From positions 1 through 64,000 of the forward strand of contig JAFSEZ010000022.1 of assembly GCA_017435505.1 (NCBI GenBank): 64,000 nt of DNA, in the 5' to 3' direction. The notes beneath the pieces were generated by a model that did no database searches, was not told where the DNA came from, and was given only the letters and a program-made list of their open reading frames with translations. Below, piece after piece: positions 15,919 through 25,871 of the stretch (position 1 is its first letter; the number at the start of each line of letters is the position of its first letter). The DNA is from Akkermansia sp. GTDB taxonomy: Bacteria; Verrucomicrobiota; Verrucomicrobiia; Verrucomicrobiales; Akkermansiaceae. The position numbers were made by a program, and so were the translations under genes.

Positions 15919-18900
15919 ATGTATACCCCTCTGAAACACATTTTCGCTTGGCTTGCCTTGCTTGCTTGTACTACTTATGCCGCAGAAGAAACAAAGTATA
16001 CCTATGAGCTCAACCCGCAAAAGAGCATCAACCGGCAAAACTTTGAAACATGGGATGCCATGCAGGCAATACGCACCCTGCCGCGTTTCCCCGGACATAT
16101 CCACCGCAGTACCTATGACCGCTTGATCAAAGCTTGGAATACCAAAGATAAAGACAAGCGCTGGTTGACCCTGCACACCATGATGTTTCATGACATGGCA
16201 AAGGGACACAATACAGATGGCAATCTATACATGATGCTCAATGCCAATAGATTGTGGTGTAATCATTTTTGCAACCAAGAAATTTCGTATTGCTGGAACC
16301 ACCTACTCTTTACATACGAAAAACACTATCCCACCCTGTTGCAACACCAACAGAACTTCTTGGCCATGATGACTCACTGGCCCCATACAAACGCGGCGCT
16401 ATTGTTGGGTATCACAGATGCCCAACGCGGTGTACACCCCCTTGCCATGCGCAGCAAGTACTCCATCATCAGACACTTGCCGCTCGCCGAAGAAGCCAAC
16501 CGCCTGTGGAGCAACCCTGAAAACAACGCTGATTTGATACAGCAAACAGGTCTGAAAAGCTCGCGTACAAAACTGCGCTACCTGCTGCACGATTACGGGG
16601 CGCTTTTTGATACTCACAATGAAAAAGGGCTGACTTGCTGGCATTTTACCTGGGGAAAAGACCTGCCGCAACCCATCAGCCTCGCCATGAAACTCATGCA
16701 AAAAAGGCACCAAGGTCTGCTCCCCACTGCCGGAGACATGCAGCAAATTGCCGATGCCGCCGCCGCCCTTTCCCCGGAGATGAAGGGCTTTACCGTGCGC
16801 AGTATGCTTGCCACCGACCCATCCTGCACACCGTGGAAGAAGTTGACGGATGCCTCTGCCTCTCCCTATGAGATGCCAGATTGCTCGGCCGTGCTTCTCC
16901 CCCAATGGAGTGATGAGCTGCTGGGGAACTCCACCACGCTGAATGAGGATATCGCATCTTTCCGCACCCTGGTGGAAAATGAAATAAAAGAAAAGAATTT
17001 TTCCTCTCTTCTTTTGTTCACCCTGGCAGAAGACGCACTCGCACAGAGTGATAGCACACATGCATGGATACCCAGTGACGGGCATTTCCGCAGCTACGCC
17101 TCATTCGATATTGAAGTATCGGAAGATGGTATTGATGTCATCATTGATGAAAAGGGGCCACGATTCTCCCGGGATGATCAGGCCATGCGCCAACGCTACC
17201 GAGCCCTCACGATTGCGCTGCACCGCTGCGCCCTCAAAATGGCCATATTGGACCGAGATGACAAGGTAGAAGAACTGGGAAATGCAGCCGCAGAGCTGGG
17301 AGAGTTGCTCAACAAGCACCGAGCCTGGCCACTCATGCTCAATCAGTATGCTATGCGCCAGCTCAGCCCGCGCACGATTGTGGCCCTGACGGCTCAATGC
17401 AGGCACAATCAAACCATGCTGCGGGCATGGATTAACCTGGTGCTCAAACCGCGCTCCGCAGCGCTCAATCTTGCAGAGCATATCAGCACAGAAAGGGATG
17501 GGTATGATCGCCCCGTGCTGGATGCCGATACCCTGGCTCAGCTCGTATATGAAACGCTGGTGATTCGCAACGCCATTGCTCCGGCCGAGCCTCAGGAAAA
17601 ACAAAATATCATCCGCAAATGGATGGAATACGGCAAAAAATACCCCAAAGTTGCCACGCAAAGAGTCATACTCAACTACAATAACATGAGTGATGATATC
17701 TTTGACCCCACCCTCGACCCCAAACAATACCGCGGCCCTGCCGCTCAGCTGGGATACCACATGGTGAGCCATGCTCTCAGCCGTGGAGATAAGGAAACTG
17801 CCCGGCGTATCTTCAACACCATGGCGGCCAACCCGGTTCATTTCCGCTATATGGGAACCCGCTTAGCAGCAGCACTCATGGCACGAGCAGAGGGTGATGC
17901 AAAAGCGGCCGAGTGGCATGAAAAACTGGCCGTATCTCAAGCCGCCATTCACTACATGCTGGCCGATCCCAAATCCGGCTACATTGAAGATGCCTTGCAA
18001 TCTCTGATATATGCCGGCAAACACCAAGAAGCAGAGCGCCTGCAAGTCATGTTCCCCGGGCGGGCACGACACTTTGCCCTGGAAGCCATAGCACCGGCCT
18101 ATGCTGCGCAGGGTAAATACGAGAGTGCGTGTTTCAATGTAGAAAGCCTGTTGGTTGTGCTGAATGCCAACGCCGTATCCTCCGGATATCGCGGCTCGCA
18201 GGCACACTTGGCACAATTGCGAGTCGAGGCAGATACCTACCGTGCTCTGTCCCTCCTGCAACAAGGGCGCGCACGTGAAGGCCGCGCCCTGCTCAACAGC
18301 TCCCTGTCATTTTTGAAGCGATTCCCCGAACTAGCAAAACGCCTACTGCCCTGCCTCTTGCAATGCGATAAATTGCCACAGGAAGAACGCGAGCTATGGC
18401 GCACGCAACTCACCGCCGCCTTCTCCTCTCCCACTCTCCGCTTTGCTCAAGCGCAAAAAATCCTCCGCGATACCCCCACCCAAGATCGTGCAGCCGTGGC
18501 AGAAGCCGACCACACCGCACGTGAAAACCGCCAGGACGAAGCATCAACCTCATTCCACTCCGAGCTCTACACATGGCACCTAGCGCTCGCGAACGAGAAC
18601 TCCCAACACAGCGATGAAGAAGATTTTGAAGCGCACGCCGGGCGCAGGGAAACGCACCAAACCATCAAAGCCCGCATCCTGAAAGCCGCATACGAACACA
18701 ACGATGATGCTGAGAATAAGCTGTGGTTGCAGTTGGAATCCGGGCGCCTCCTCCAAGTCAAGTTCACGGAAATCAGCACAGAGGATATAGAAAACGTCAT
18801 CCACTGGAAAGAGAGCAACAACATTCACACCTGGGCTTACCACCCCAACATGAGCGGTAAACCCTTTGATGCTAAAGTGGAGCGCATTGTGCAATCCCCC

Positions 18901-20211
18901 AAAACATCTCTCAAGCGAACCATCAACCGCATTCCCATTGTGAGTTTCCAGGAGGTATATTTCATCACTCCCACCAATACCCGATTCAAAGTATTCCCTG
19001 ATTTATTGGATGATGAATCTCGCGCTGCCCTGGCATCTTACCGGGTGCAAACAAACGAGGAAACAAGCTATTTTGACAGCTTGCCTGCGGCAGAGTTGGA
19101 AGCTACCCGCCGCAATGTCAGCATCCGCGTACACATGCTGGGGCGCAAAGGGGGACCGGAGGAAGCTCAATTCCGGGAAATCATGAAAACCGATGCCTCT
19201 GCCGCTCGCTACGTCCACGCTGTGGCCTATCAGGACGAACACGGCCAATGGGACGCACTTGGGCAGGAAATCATGAGCATCCTGAAAGATAAACGAGAGT
19301 TGTGCAACACCCAAGACGTACCCGCACAGGATTTCATTTACCAAAACGGATTCTTGGTAGAACTAAACTCTACCGGTATTCCCAAAGTGTGGGATTACGT
19401 CTACTCTGCCCAATTCCCCGGTGCGCAGAAAAAGAATGCCTTGTTTGCCGCCATACGCAGCAACAATTCTGCCAAAGTAGAGGAGATGCTCCGGGCAGAA
19501 CCGCACTTGGCCAACATGGTATGCAGAGATACAACCAGCACCCCGCTGCATGTTGCCCTGCTGGGGCATTGCCCTGTGGGTATGGTTGATTTGCTCTTGA
19601 AGCATGGTAGCAGAATCACCCTTCGTTCCACAGATGCCACCCCCATGCTGGTATGCGCTCTGAACTCCGGCAGAGTGAAAAAGGTACAGCTCCTCTTGGA
19701 AAAAGGAGCCAATCCTAATGTTGTATGCCACAATATCATGCGCGGAAACCAGTATAATTACCCCTTATTCTACACCCATGCCAAGAGCGAGCTGGTAAAA
19801 GTCCTGCTGGATGCCGGTGCCGACCCCAACCTGCGTGATACTCAAAATCGCTCCCCCCTCTACCATTTCTTTGATAACAAACAAACGCGTTCCAAGGTCC
19901 CTGAAATAGCTGAATTGATGAAGAATAAAGGCCATGACCTCAATGCGCGCGACAATGAGGGAAATAGCCTCTTGCGCTATATTTGCAGAAGTTGCGGCCA
20001 TCTCTTCATGCAGAAAGATACGGCCCTGCATCAAGAGTGCCTCACGATCATCGAAAAGCTGATTCAACTGGGTGCTGATGTACAGGAGCAAGAAGATGGT
20101 AAGCCCACGCTGCTGGACTACCTGAAAGGTAAATACCAGGGTGCCGGCACCCCTGCCCCACAGGCAGTGCTTGATTTGCTTATCAAATACGGGGCAAAGG
20201 AATCTGAATGA
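15919..20211 (+). CDS. Giant exported protein with C-terminal ankyrin repeats
   Basis: The protein has 1430 residues. A signal peptide ends near residue 20 (ACTTYAAEE). Residues about 25-870 are helical and may form a TPR-like solenoid, though no single clean repeat is visible. Residues about 930-1140 contain a small beta-rich segment (WLQLESGRLLQVKFTEIS) that could be an SHD1/SH3-like fold; this is tentative. Residues about 1171-1430 are ankyrin repeats: TPLHVALLGHCPVGMVDLLL, KGANPN, DAGADPNLRDTQNRSPL and LGADVQ. Exported ankyrin proteins of this size usually bind protein partners. It is the last gene of the operon, followed by a strong terminator. Function unknown. Confidence 0.85.
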   Translation: MYTPLKHIFAWLALLACTTYAAEETKYTYELNPQKSINRQNFETWDAMQAIRTLPRFPGHIHRSTYDRLIKAWNTKDKDKRWLTLHTMMFHDMAKGHNTDGNLYMMLNANRLWCNHFCNQEISYCWNHLLFTYEKHYPTLLQHQQNFLAMMTHWPHTNAALLLGITDAQRGVHPLAMRSKYSIIRHLPLAEEANRLWSNPENNADLIQQTGLKSSRTKLRYLLHDYGALFDTHNEKGLTCWHFTWGKDLPQPISLAMKLMQKRHQGLLPTAGDMQQIADAAAALSPEMKGFTVRSMLATDPSCTPWKKLTDASASPYEMPDCSAVLLPQWSDELLGNSTTLNEDIASFRTLVENEIKEKNFSSLLLFTLAEDALAQSDSTHAWIPSDGHFRSYASFDIEVSEDGIDVIIDEKGPRFSRDDQAMRQRYRALTIALHRCALKMAILDRDDKVEELGNAAAELGELLNKHRAWPLMLNQYAMRQLSPRTIVALTAQCRHNQTMLRAWINLVLKPRSAALNLAEHISTERDGYDRPVLDADTLAQLVYETLVIRNAIAPAEPQEKQNIIRKWMEYGKKYPKVATQRVILNYNNMSDDIFDPTLDPKQYRGPAAQLGYHMVSHALSRGDKETARRIFNTMAANPVHFRYMGTRLAAALMARAEGDAKAAEWHEKLAVSQAAIHYMLADPKSGYIEDALQSLIYAGKHQEAERLQVMFPGRARHFALEAIAPAYAAQGKYESACFNVESLLVVLNANAVSSGYRGSQAHLAQLRVEADTYRALSLLQQGRAREGRALLNSSLSFLKRFPELAKRLLPCLLQCDKLPQEERELWRTQLTAAFSSPTLRFAQAQKILRDTPTQDRAAVAEADHTARENRQDEASTSFHSELYTWHLALANENSQHSDEEDFEAHAGRRETHQTIKARILKAAYEHNDDAENKLWLQLESGRLLQVKFTEISTEDIENVIHWKESNNIHTWAYHPNMSGKPFDAKVERIVQSPKTSLKRTINRIPIVSFQEVYFITPTNTRFKVFPDLLDDESRAALASYRVQTNEETSYFDSLPAAELEATRRNVSIRVHMLGRKGGPEEAQFREIMKTDASAARYVHAVAYQDEHGQWDALGQEIMSILKDKRELCNTQDVPAQDFIYQNGFLVELNSTGIPKVWDYVYSAQFPGAQKKNALFAAIRSNNSAKVEEMLRAEPHLANMVCRDTTSTPLHVALLGHCPVGMVDLLLKHGSRITLRSTDATPMLVCALNSGRVKKVQLLLEKGANPNVVCHNIMRGNQYNYPLFYTHAKSELVKVLLDAGADPNLRDTQNRSPLYHFFDNKQTRSKVPEIAELMKNKGHDLNARDNEGNSLLRYICRSCGHLFMQKDTALHQECLTIIEKLIQLGADVQEQEDGKPTLLDYLKGKYQGAGTPAPQAVLDLLIKYGAKESE

Positions 20212-20240
20212 TCCCCTCTCTCCCCCCTTACAGGACACGA

Positions 20241-20273
20241 AAGGCGCAGGATTGCTCCTGCGCCTTTGTTTTG
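20241..20273 (+). terminator. Rho-independent terminator after the ankyrin gene
   Basis: A perfect 11-bp stem, AAGGCGCAGGA at 20241-20251 and its complement at 20256-20266, has a 4-nt loop and is followed by TTGTTTT. It lies 29 bp past the stop and may also serve ilvC from the other side. Confidence 0.85.
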
Positions 20274-20303
20274 CAACAAGCTGTGTATGATATGAAGCGT
20301 AAA

Positions 20304-21281
20304 TTAACGCTCGAAGAGCTCGCGAATCTTGCTGCCCACGATTTCCACGGGGTGCTCGGCCAAAGCGGCACGCTTGGCAAGCAGATTGGGGGCACCGGCG
20401 GCGGCTTCGGCCAGCCACACGCGTGCGAACTCCCCGCTCTCGATGCGCTTGAGAGATTCCTTCATCTTCTCCTTCACTTCCGGGCCGAGAATCTGCGGGC
20501 CGTTGTAGTATTCACCGAACTCAGCGGTGTTGGAGATGACGGCGTTCATCGCCTGAATACCCTTGTTGTAGATGATGTCCACAATGAGCTTGGCTTCGTG
20601 AACGCATTCAAAGTAAGCCATTTCGGCGGGATAGCCGGCCTCAATCAATGTCTCGAAACCATACTTCATCAGGTCCACAAGGCCACCGCAGAGCACGTTC
20701 TGCTCGCCGAAGAGGTCTTCGTATGTCTCCTGCTGCATGGTGCACTCCAACACGCCGCCGCGGGTAAGACCCTCGGCCTTGGCCATGGCAAGCGCTACCT
20801 CACGAGCCTTGCCGGTGGGGTTCTGGAATACGGCAATAAGACCGGGGCAACCAAAGCCTTCCTCGAATACGCGGCGCACTTCCGTGCCCGGACCCTTGGG
20901 AGCCACCATAATCACGTCCACGTCTGCCGGGGGCTCAATGGTCTTGAACACGTATGCAAAACCATGAGAGCAGCACAGGGTCTTGCCGGGCTTCAGGCCG
21001 GGCTTAATCTGGTTGGTGTATACCTCGCCGTGCTTCTCATCGGGCAGAAGAATGTGGATGATGTCGGCCTTGGCGGCGGCTTCATCTACGGGCATGACCT
21101 CAAAGCCATCCTGCACTGCAGCATCCCAGCTCTTGCCGGGGCGCAGACCAATGATGACATGCACGCCACTGTCGCGCATGCAAAGAGCCTGGGCGCGACC
21201 CTGAGCACCGTAGCCAATCACAGCCACGGTCTTGCCATTCAGAACGCTCACATCGGCGTCCTTGTCGTGAAGAATATCCAT
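20304..21281 (-). CDS. ilvC: Ketol-acid reductoisomerase (NADP+), class I
   Basis: The 325-residue enzyme is the second step of valine, leucine and isoleucine synthesis: it isomerises and reduces acetolactate to dihydroxyisovalerate. The N-terminal Rossmann domain shows VIGYGAQGRAQALCMRDSG and LRPGKSW. The C-terminal knotted helical domain has the Mg-binding stretch QQETYEDLFGEQNVLCGG and FECVHEAKLIVDIIYNKG. Length fits class I. It stands alone; other ilv genes are not in the window. The start follows a TATACG hexamer by only a few bases, so the leader is short or absent. Confidence 0.96.
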   Translation of the reverse strand: MDILHDKDADVSVLNGKTVAVIGYGAQGRAQALCMRDSGVHVIIGLRPGKSWDAAVQDGFEVMPVDEAAAKADIIHILLPDEKHGEVYTNQIKPGLKPGKTLCCSHGFAYVFKTIEPPADVDVIMVAPKGPGTEVRRVFEEGFGCPGLIAVFQNPTGKAREVALAMAKAEGLTRGGVLECTMQQETYEDLFGEQNVLCGGLVDLMKYGFETLIEAGYPAEMAYFECVHEAKLIVDIIYNKGIQAMNAVISNTAEFGEYYNGPQILGPEVKEKMKESLKRIESGEFARVWLAEAAAGAPNLLAKRAALAEHPVEIVGSKIRELFER

Positions 21282-21321
21282 TGTCGTATAAGTCTGTTCG
21301 TTGTGGGGTGCACCGGCGGTG

Positions 21322-21337
21322 AGCAGGTGTACCTGCT
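21322..21337. repeat. Inverted repeat upstream of ilvC
   Basis: AGCAGGTGTACCTGCT has two 7-bp arms with a 2-bp centre, 41 bp upstream of the ilvC start. The size suits a dimeric regulator site, but nothing shows that it is used. Confidence 0.35.
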
Positions 21338-21384
21338 TTCAATCTATCATCTCAGCGTCTAAATGCAAGCACAATATCCGTTCA

Positions 21385-21405
21385 ATGGCACACTTTGTGT
21401 GCCAT
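21385..21405. repeat. Perfect hairpin in the ilvC upstream gap
   Basis: The arms ATGGCACAC and GTGTGCCAT (9 bp, loop TTT) form a perfect hairpin with no T-run on either side, so it is not a standard terminator. It could be an operator or an RNA element. Confidence 0.35.
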
Positions 21406-21431
21406 GACGCATGGAACATCAATGCTTAGTG

Positions 21432-21470
21432 TATACGAAAACCGCACCGGAACCTACCCGATGCGGTTTC
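21432..21470 (-). terminator. Terminator after the 75-residue protein gene
   Basis: The stem AAACCGCA at 21438-21445 pairs with TGCGGTTT at 21462-21469 around a 16-nt loop that is itself partly paired. On the minus strand it is followed by TTTTCG. It lies about 50 bp past the stop at 21519. Confidence 0.65.
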
Positions 21471-21518
21471 ACAACAAAGTTCAATCTGTGAGCTTGTACC
21501 CTACGAGGAGAAGGCTCA

Positions 21519-21746
21519 TCAGGCAGCTATACCGAAATGGCGCTGGATGTCCGCAAAAATACGGTCGCGAAGCGTGCGAGCCTTCTTGATGTCCCGCGTA
21601 CGCAGGGAGAAGCGAAGGCGTTCTGCCGTAGCATCCGGCTTGTGCACAGTAACGTGGCACCACCACACGCCGCGGTTGTTCCACAGGTGGTGGTTCAGGT
21701 TGTCGTCGTTAATACGAAGCGCGATTTTGGTCTGGGGGGATGTCAT
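21519..21746 (-). CDS. Small basic protein resembling the N-terminal arm of a tyrosine recombinase
   Basis: The protein has 75 residues and is rich in Arg and Lys, with WWCHVTVHKP followed by LRFSLRTRDIKKARTLRDRI. That spacing recalls the N-terminal DNA-binding region of phage-type tyrosine integrases (a beta-hairpin ending in SLRTRDxxEA and a helix). No catalytic domain follows, so it is either a stub or a small conserved protein of its own. It has its own terminator. No Shine-Dalgarno is seen before the ATG at 21746. Similarity is by eye only. Confidence 0.6.
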   Translation of the reverse strand: MTSPQTKIALRINDDNLNHHLWNNRGVWWCHVTVHKPDATAERLRFSLRTRDIKKARTLRDRIFADIQRHFGIAA

Positions 21747-21899
21747 TTTTTGTAAACTGTGATGTGATTAACAGGAGGAGTCCTGCATACATCCGCGTCC
21801 GTTTCGGAACAGCTCAGCAGCAAATCCTGTATGGTCTTGTATGAAAGACGCTCGAACTTGCCGGTGCGTTCAAAAAAATTGAACGGATTTCTACCGGAA

Positions 21900-22178
21900 T
21901 TAGTAGAGGATACCGGCCTTCTTGAGAGTATTGAAGGCGCCGTTCTTAGAAATGGTGCGGAGAGCCTTGCAGGAGAGCTTCATGCGGATGTAGCCGCCCT
22001 TGCCACCGTTGAGCTCGGGAACCCAGATGCGCTTTTCCTGCAGGTTCGGATAAACTGTGCGGTTCACCACCTTGGTGACGTGACGACCGATACCACCCTT
22101 TTTCTTAGCAAGACCGGAGCGATGAATGCGGCGGCCCTTGTGAGGCATAGCAAACGTAATATTGCAGATTCTGGACAT
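21900..22178 (-). CDS. rpmB: Ribosomal protein bL28
   Basis: The 92-residue protein is bL28 of the large ribosomal subunit. It begins MSRICNITFAMPHKGRRIH, equivalent to the MSKVCQVTGKxPxxG start of the family, and continues with YPNLQEKRIWVPE and MKLSCKALRTISKNG. It is somewhat longer than E. coli L28 (78) because of a GGKGG loop and a basic segment. It has a good promoter upstream and is monocistronic here; rpmG, often its neighbour, is absent. Confidence 0.95.
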   Translation of the reverse strand: MSRICNITFAMPHKGRRIHRSGLAKKKGGIGRHVTKVVNRTVYPNLQEKRIWVPELNGGKGGYIRMKLSCKALRTISKNGAFNTLKKAGILY

Positions 22179-22213
22179 AATTTTATTGGGGGTTAAGATT
22201 TATGCGGAGCACC

Positions 22214-22241
22214 ATTCTACACGAATTTGGCTTCACGTCAA
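22214..22241 (-). promoter_or_regulatory. Promoter of rpmB
   Basis: On the minus strand TTGACG (22241-22236) and TAGAAT (22219-22214) are 16 bp apart, about 35 nt upstream of the rpmB ATG. It is one of the best sigma-70-like matches in the window. Confidence 0.65.
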
Positions 22242-22325
22242 GCAAAACTCCATAATATCTGCAAATTTTCTTCCAAACAACGTGTTGAAATGCAAGAATT
22301 ACGATGAAAAAAGGAGAAATTTTAC

Positions 22326-23651
22326 TTATTTGCCGAGGCAGAAAGTGGCAAAGACGCGGGTGAGAATATCCTCCGTATCAATGCGGCCAATGATGGAACC
22401 GAGGGCATCGAGCGCAGCGCGGAGATCCACATCGGTAAGCTCGGGGGAATCCCCGGCGAGGAGGGAAGCGCGTGCTTGTTCGAGGGCATCGAGCGCCTGT
22501 TGCAAGGCAAAGCGGTGGCGGGTGTTGATGGCGGCAAAATCGGCCGCAGAGGCATCATGGCGCAAGAAGATGGTAGCAATAGCTTGCTCCAGCTCGGTGC
22601 GGCCGGCTCCGGTGAGGCAGGAGATGCGGATACCCGCCACCCCCTCCCATGCCGGGTGTGGGGGCATATCTGCTTTGTTGAGCACCAGCAGGCGTGTGCA
22701 CCCCGGAGGCAGCGGCAAGGGAGCCGGCGGAGGCTGGGTGAGGTCTGCTACCTCCAGCACCAAATCTGCCTCGGCACCGGCACGGCGGCTGCGCTCCATC
22801 CCGGCACACTCAATAGCATCTGCGCTTTCATGCAAGCCGGCTGTGTCGGTGAGCCGCAGGCGCAGCCCGGCCAAGCTCACGCATTCCTCAATCGTATCGC
22901 GGGTGGTGCCGGCCACATTGCTCACGATGGCGCGTTCATAGCCCAGCAGCATGTTGAGGAGGCTGGATTTGCCCACATTGGGAGCACCGATGATGGCGGT
23001 GCGCACACCTTCGCGCAGGAGGCGGCCTTCATCTGCCGTATCCAAGAGCTGCTGCAAATCCTGCTGCACGCTGAGCATGGCAGCAGCGAGCTGCTCTGTG
23101 GTATCAGGGGATATTTCTTCCTCCGGGAAATCAATGTAGGCACCCAAATGCGCGGCGGTGGAGATGAGTTTGTCTGCGGCAGTTTGCACGCGGGAGCTGA
23201 TAGCGCCTTGGAGCTGGTTTTGAGCAGCGCGAAGTGCCAAATCGCTCCCGGCAGAGATGATATCCATCACCGCTTCGGCCTGGGTCAAATCCAATTTACC
23301 ATGCGCAAAAGCACGGCGGGAGAACTCGCCCGGCTCAGCAGGGTAAGCCCCGGCTTGCAGCAGGCATTCTAACACACGGCGAGTCACAAGCATGCCACCG
23401 TGGCAGGAAATTTCCACCACATCTTCGCCGGTGTAGCTGGCAGGGCCTGCAAAGTAGGTGGCCACCGCCTCATCCACCACTGCGCCATCGCGATTGCGCA
23501 GGCGCACCAAAGTGGCGTGGCGAGGCTGCAATTTGCGCCCGCAACAGGTGGCAGCAATAGCATGTGCCTGCGGGCCGCTCATGCGCACCACGGCAATGGC
23601 ACCGGTTCCCGGTGGGGTGGCCACAGCGGCTATGGTGGTGTCTTCTGTCAT
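22326..23651 (-). CDS. mnmE: tRNA modification GTPase MnmE
   Basis: MnmE works with MnmG to place the 5-carboxymethylaminomethyl group on wobble uridine 34 of tRNA. The N-terminal folate-binding domain starts [20 protein letters not shown], as in the family, so I take the ATG at 23651 rather than one 18 codons upstream that would overlap the preceding gene. The G domain near residue 220 shows GAPNVGKSS, then DTAGLHES and NKAD. The C-terminus is FCLGK, the usual C-[IL]-GK motif with the catalytic Cys. It is 14 bp downstream of the glycosidase gene and last in the operon. The rsmG-parA-parB genes often near mnmE are absent. Confidence 0.95.
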   Translation of the reverse strand: MTEDTTIAAVATPPGTGAIAVVRMSGPQAHAIAATCCGRKLQPRHATLVRLRNRDGAVVDEAVATYFAGPASYTGEDVVEISCHGGMLVTRRVLECLLQAGAYPAEPGEFSRRAFAHGKLDLTQAEAVMDIISAGSDLALRAAQNQLQGAISSRVQTAADKLISTAAHLGAYIDFPEEEISPDTTEQLAAAMLSVQQDLQQLLDTADEGRLLREGVRTAIIGAPNVGKSSLLNMLLGYERAIVSNVAGTTRDTIEECVSLAGLRLRLTDTAGLHESADAIECAGMERSRRAGAEADLVLEVADLTQPPPAPLPLPPGCTRLLVLNKADMPPHPAWEGVAGIRISCLTGAGRTELEQAIATIFLRHDASAADFAAINTRHRFALQQALDALEQARASLLAGDSPELTDVDLRAALDALGSIIGRIDTEDILTRVFATFCLGK

Positions 23652-23665
23652 GAGATAAGCCGGTA

Positions 23666-25843
23666 TCAGGCTAGGCGGGTGATTTCCAAGTGGCTCACCA
23701 TACATTGGTTGGTGTGGCCGGCGGCGTTGGCACAGAGAGAGGTATACCGCAGGGAGAAGATGTGTACCCCGGCAGGTAGCTCCAGTTGCAGCCCGGCGGT
23801 GTAATCATAATGATCCCAGTTACCCTGCTCCGTGTTATGCGGGAAAGGAACGAGGGCACCCGGTGCTCCATTGATGAATAGCTGGCGCAGGGCGCAGGTA
23901 TCACCATCCCGGCGGGAGGCGGTAGCATTCACATAGCAGAAGCGGATGCGGTATGTACCGGCGGCCAGGGTGATAGGCTCGTAGTCCAGGTGTGCTGTGC
24001 AGGGGCGGGTATCCAGCCACGCGCGGCCATGCTCCACCTTGTATTCGGGCTGCTCGCCGATAAGAGTGGGTGCTAACAAATGGCGGGCACCGGGGCGGCA
24101 ATACTCCCACGGGCGGCTCAGGGCCGAGGCGTTGGTGGTGGAGGTAGCTTGCACGCGGTATTCTGTATAATAAGCCAAGCCGGGAGTCGGGGCATACAGG
24201 GGATTACCCGTGGTGGAGATGGCGGTACCATTGGCATACACGCAGTAGCTGGTGGCACCGGGGACGGGTTTCCAGCTCAGCAGAGCGGGGCCGCATTCCA
24301 CCCACTGCGGGGTGGGCAAATCCTCCACCGCGGCCGGATAGGCCGGGTGAGTTTCTTGCTCATCTTCAGAGGGCATAAGCTCCAACTCAATTTGCAGGCG
24401 CCCCTTCGTATCCAGCGGAATGATGGGGGAAGCAGCTTTGCCGTTGATGCGGGCGGAGCAAATATCGGTACCATAGCCGTTGATATGAACATCAAGCACC
24501 ATGTCGCGCACACGCAGGCTGGTAAGCCAGTGGCTGCCGCCGAAACTCTTGGGCACGCAGGGGGCAAACACCAGGTTGTCTCCCTCGTACTGCATGCCGA
24601 ACAAGCCAAAGTAATACATGCCCAACATGCCGGCCACACTCCACAGCTGGCGGTCGGAGTTCTGAATAGTGCCGCCTGCTTCTCCGCTCACGGCCTCGAA
24701 GTTCTCCTTGTTGGTTCCGAATGCCATAGCCGCACGCAAGAGGGATGCCATCGATTGCGCTGCTCCGCGCGTGTCTTGTAATTCGGCATGCGCCAGCAAG
24801 ACATAGGCCTCTACAAACGGCCAGATGGAGCGGTTGTGGTAGGCCATGCGCTCCTCTTCCTTGAAAGGTGCAAACACCGGGGTACCCCACGGGGTACGGG
24901 GAATGCTGTTCATGGCTTGGTGCGCTTGGTTGCCGGTGGCAAGGCCGGTAATGACAGAGAGCGCCGTTGCGAGGGCATCTACCCGCTCCTCCAGGCAATG
25001 CTCGGTACGCATCATGCCATAGCTCTGCGTGGCTCGGCTCCAAAAATGCTCCTGCACATCAGCGGCTATGGCTGCGGCTTCTGCTGCCCATGGGGCAGCT
25101 TCTTTGCTGCGCCCCAGCTCGGCCAGCATGCGGGCTACGATGCGGCGACTCACATAGTGCAGCACATTGGTGCCAAATGCGTAGGATGCACCGATTTCCG
25201 CTGCATTCATCCACGCAGGATAGCTCTGCTCCCGCCAATCAATGAAAGAGGTCTCACCCGGGCGCAAATGCCCGTGACAGCTCAGCACCGCATCGTCCTG
25301 TGCCATCGTGTTCATGGCAACTTGGACACTGTATTCCAACCACTCGCGATCCCCACTCGCCAGATAATACGTCCACGCAGCAAGCACCCACGATACGCGG
25401 TCGGTCGAAACGGGCCAACCACCTCCCGTACCGGTGTCTTGCATGATGATACCGTCCTTCACGCGGGATTCCAAGCTGCGGCGGCAGGCTTCCGGTTCCA
25501 GGTAGGCGGCACCCAGTGTCACGGCATAGGCCGTGTCGCGAGTCCAGGCTGTGTGCCACGAAGCACCGGCCAGCAACAAGCCATCCGGGCTGATGTTCTG
25601 CTGCATTTCATGCGCTGCCAGGGCATACATGGCGTTGAGCACGGGGATGCTGCCACGGTAGCCGGTCTTCTCCCGCGGAACAGCTGGAATCTGCAGCTCG
25701 CGTACCTCTCCGTTGCGGGTAATGCGCAAGGTGCTGTGCCCGGGGCCCACCAACTCCGCCACCAACCCCGGTTGCTCCAAACGCAGCGAGCTGAGGCTGT
25801 ATGCCTCATTCGCGTAGAGGATGTTTTCCGGGGTGGTGTTCAT
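23666..25843 (-). CDS. Cytosolic six-hairpin glycosidase with FnIII and carbohydrate-binding-like domains
   Basis: I use the ATG at 25843 ([16 protein letters not shown]), 28 bp after purB; an upstream start would overlap purB. The protein then has 725 residues. Residues about 60-460 look like an (alpha/alpha)6 barrel: [53 protein letters not shown] and [17 protein letters not shown], as in six-hairpin glycosidases (rhamnosidase, GH63 and trehalase relatives). Then an FnIII-like segment ([19 protein letters not shown]) and a C-terminal beta-sandwich ([14 protein letters not shown] ... [12 protein letters not shown]). There is no signal peptide, so a cytosolic role on imported oligosaccharide is inferred. 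Substrate unknown. Confidence 0.75.
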   Translation of the reverse strand: MNTTPENILYANEAYSLSSLRLEQPGLVAELVGPGHSTLRITRNGEVRELQIPAVPREKTGYRGSIPVLNAMYALAAHEMQQNISPDGLLLAGASWHTAWTRDTAYAVTLGAAYLEPEACRRSLESRVKDGIIMQDTGTGGGWPVSTDRVSWVLAAWTYYLASGDREWLEYSVQVAMNTMAQDDAVLSCHGHLRPGETSFIDWREQSYPAWMNAAEIGASYAFGTNVLHYVSRRIVARMLAELGRSKEAAPWAAEAAAIAADVQEHFWSRATQSYGMMRTEHCLEERVDALATALSVITGLATGNQAHQAMNSIPRTPWGTPVFAPFKEEERMAYHNRSIWPFVEAYVLLAHAELQDTRGAAQSMASLLRAAMAFGTNKENFEAVSGEAGGTIQNSDRQLWSVAGMLGMYYFGLFGMQYEGDNLVFAPCVPKSFGGSHWLTSLRVRDMVLDVHINGYGTDICSARINGKAASPIIPLDTKGRLQIELELMPSEDEQETHPAYPAAVEDLPTPQWVECGPALLSWKPVPGATSYCVYANGTAISTTGNPLYAPTPGLAYYTEYRVQATSTTNASALSRPWEYCRPGARHLLAPTLIGEQPEYKVEHGRAWLDTRPCTAHLDYEPITLAAGTYRIRFCYVNATASRRDGDTCALRQLFINGAPGALVPFPHNTEQGNWDHYDYTAGLQLELPAGVHIFSLRYTSLCANAAGHTNQCMVSHLEITRLA

Positions 25844-25871
25844 GGAGGGGAGTACTATGTTGATGCCGGCT

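Noticed and set aside
21282..21518. tRNA or riboswitch in the ilvC upstream gap
   Set aside because: Only simple inverted repeats are present; no cloverleaf or T-box-like motif is visible.
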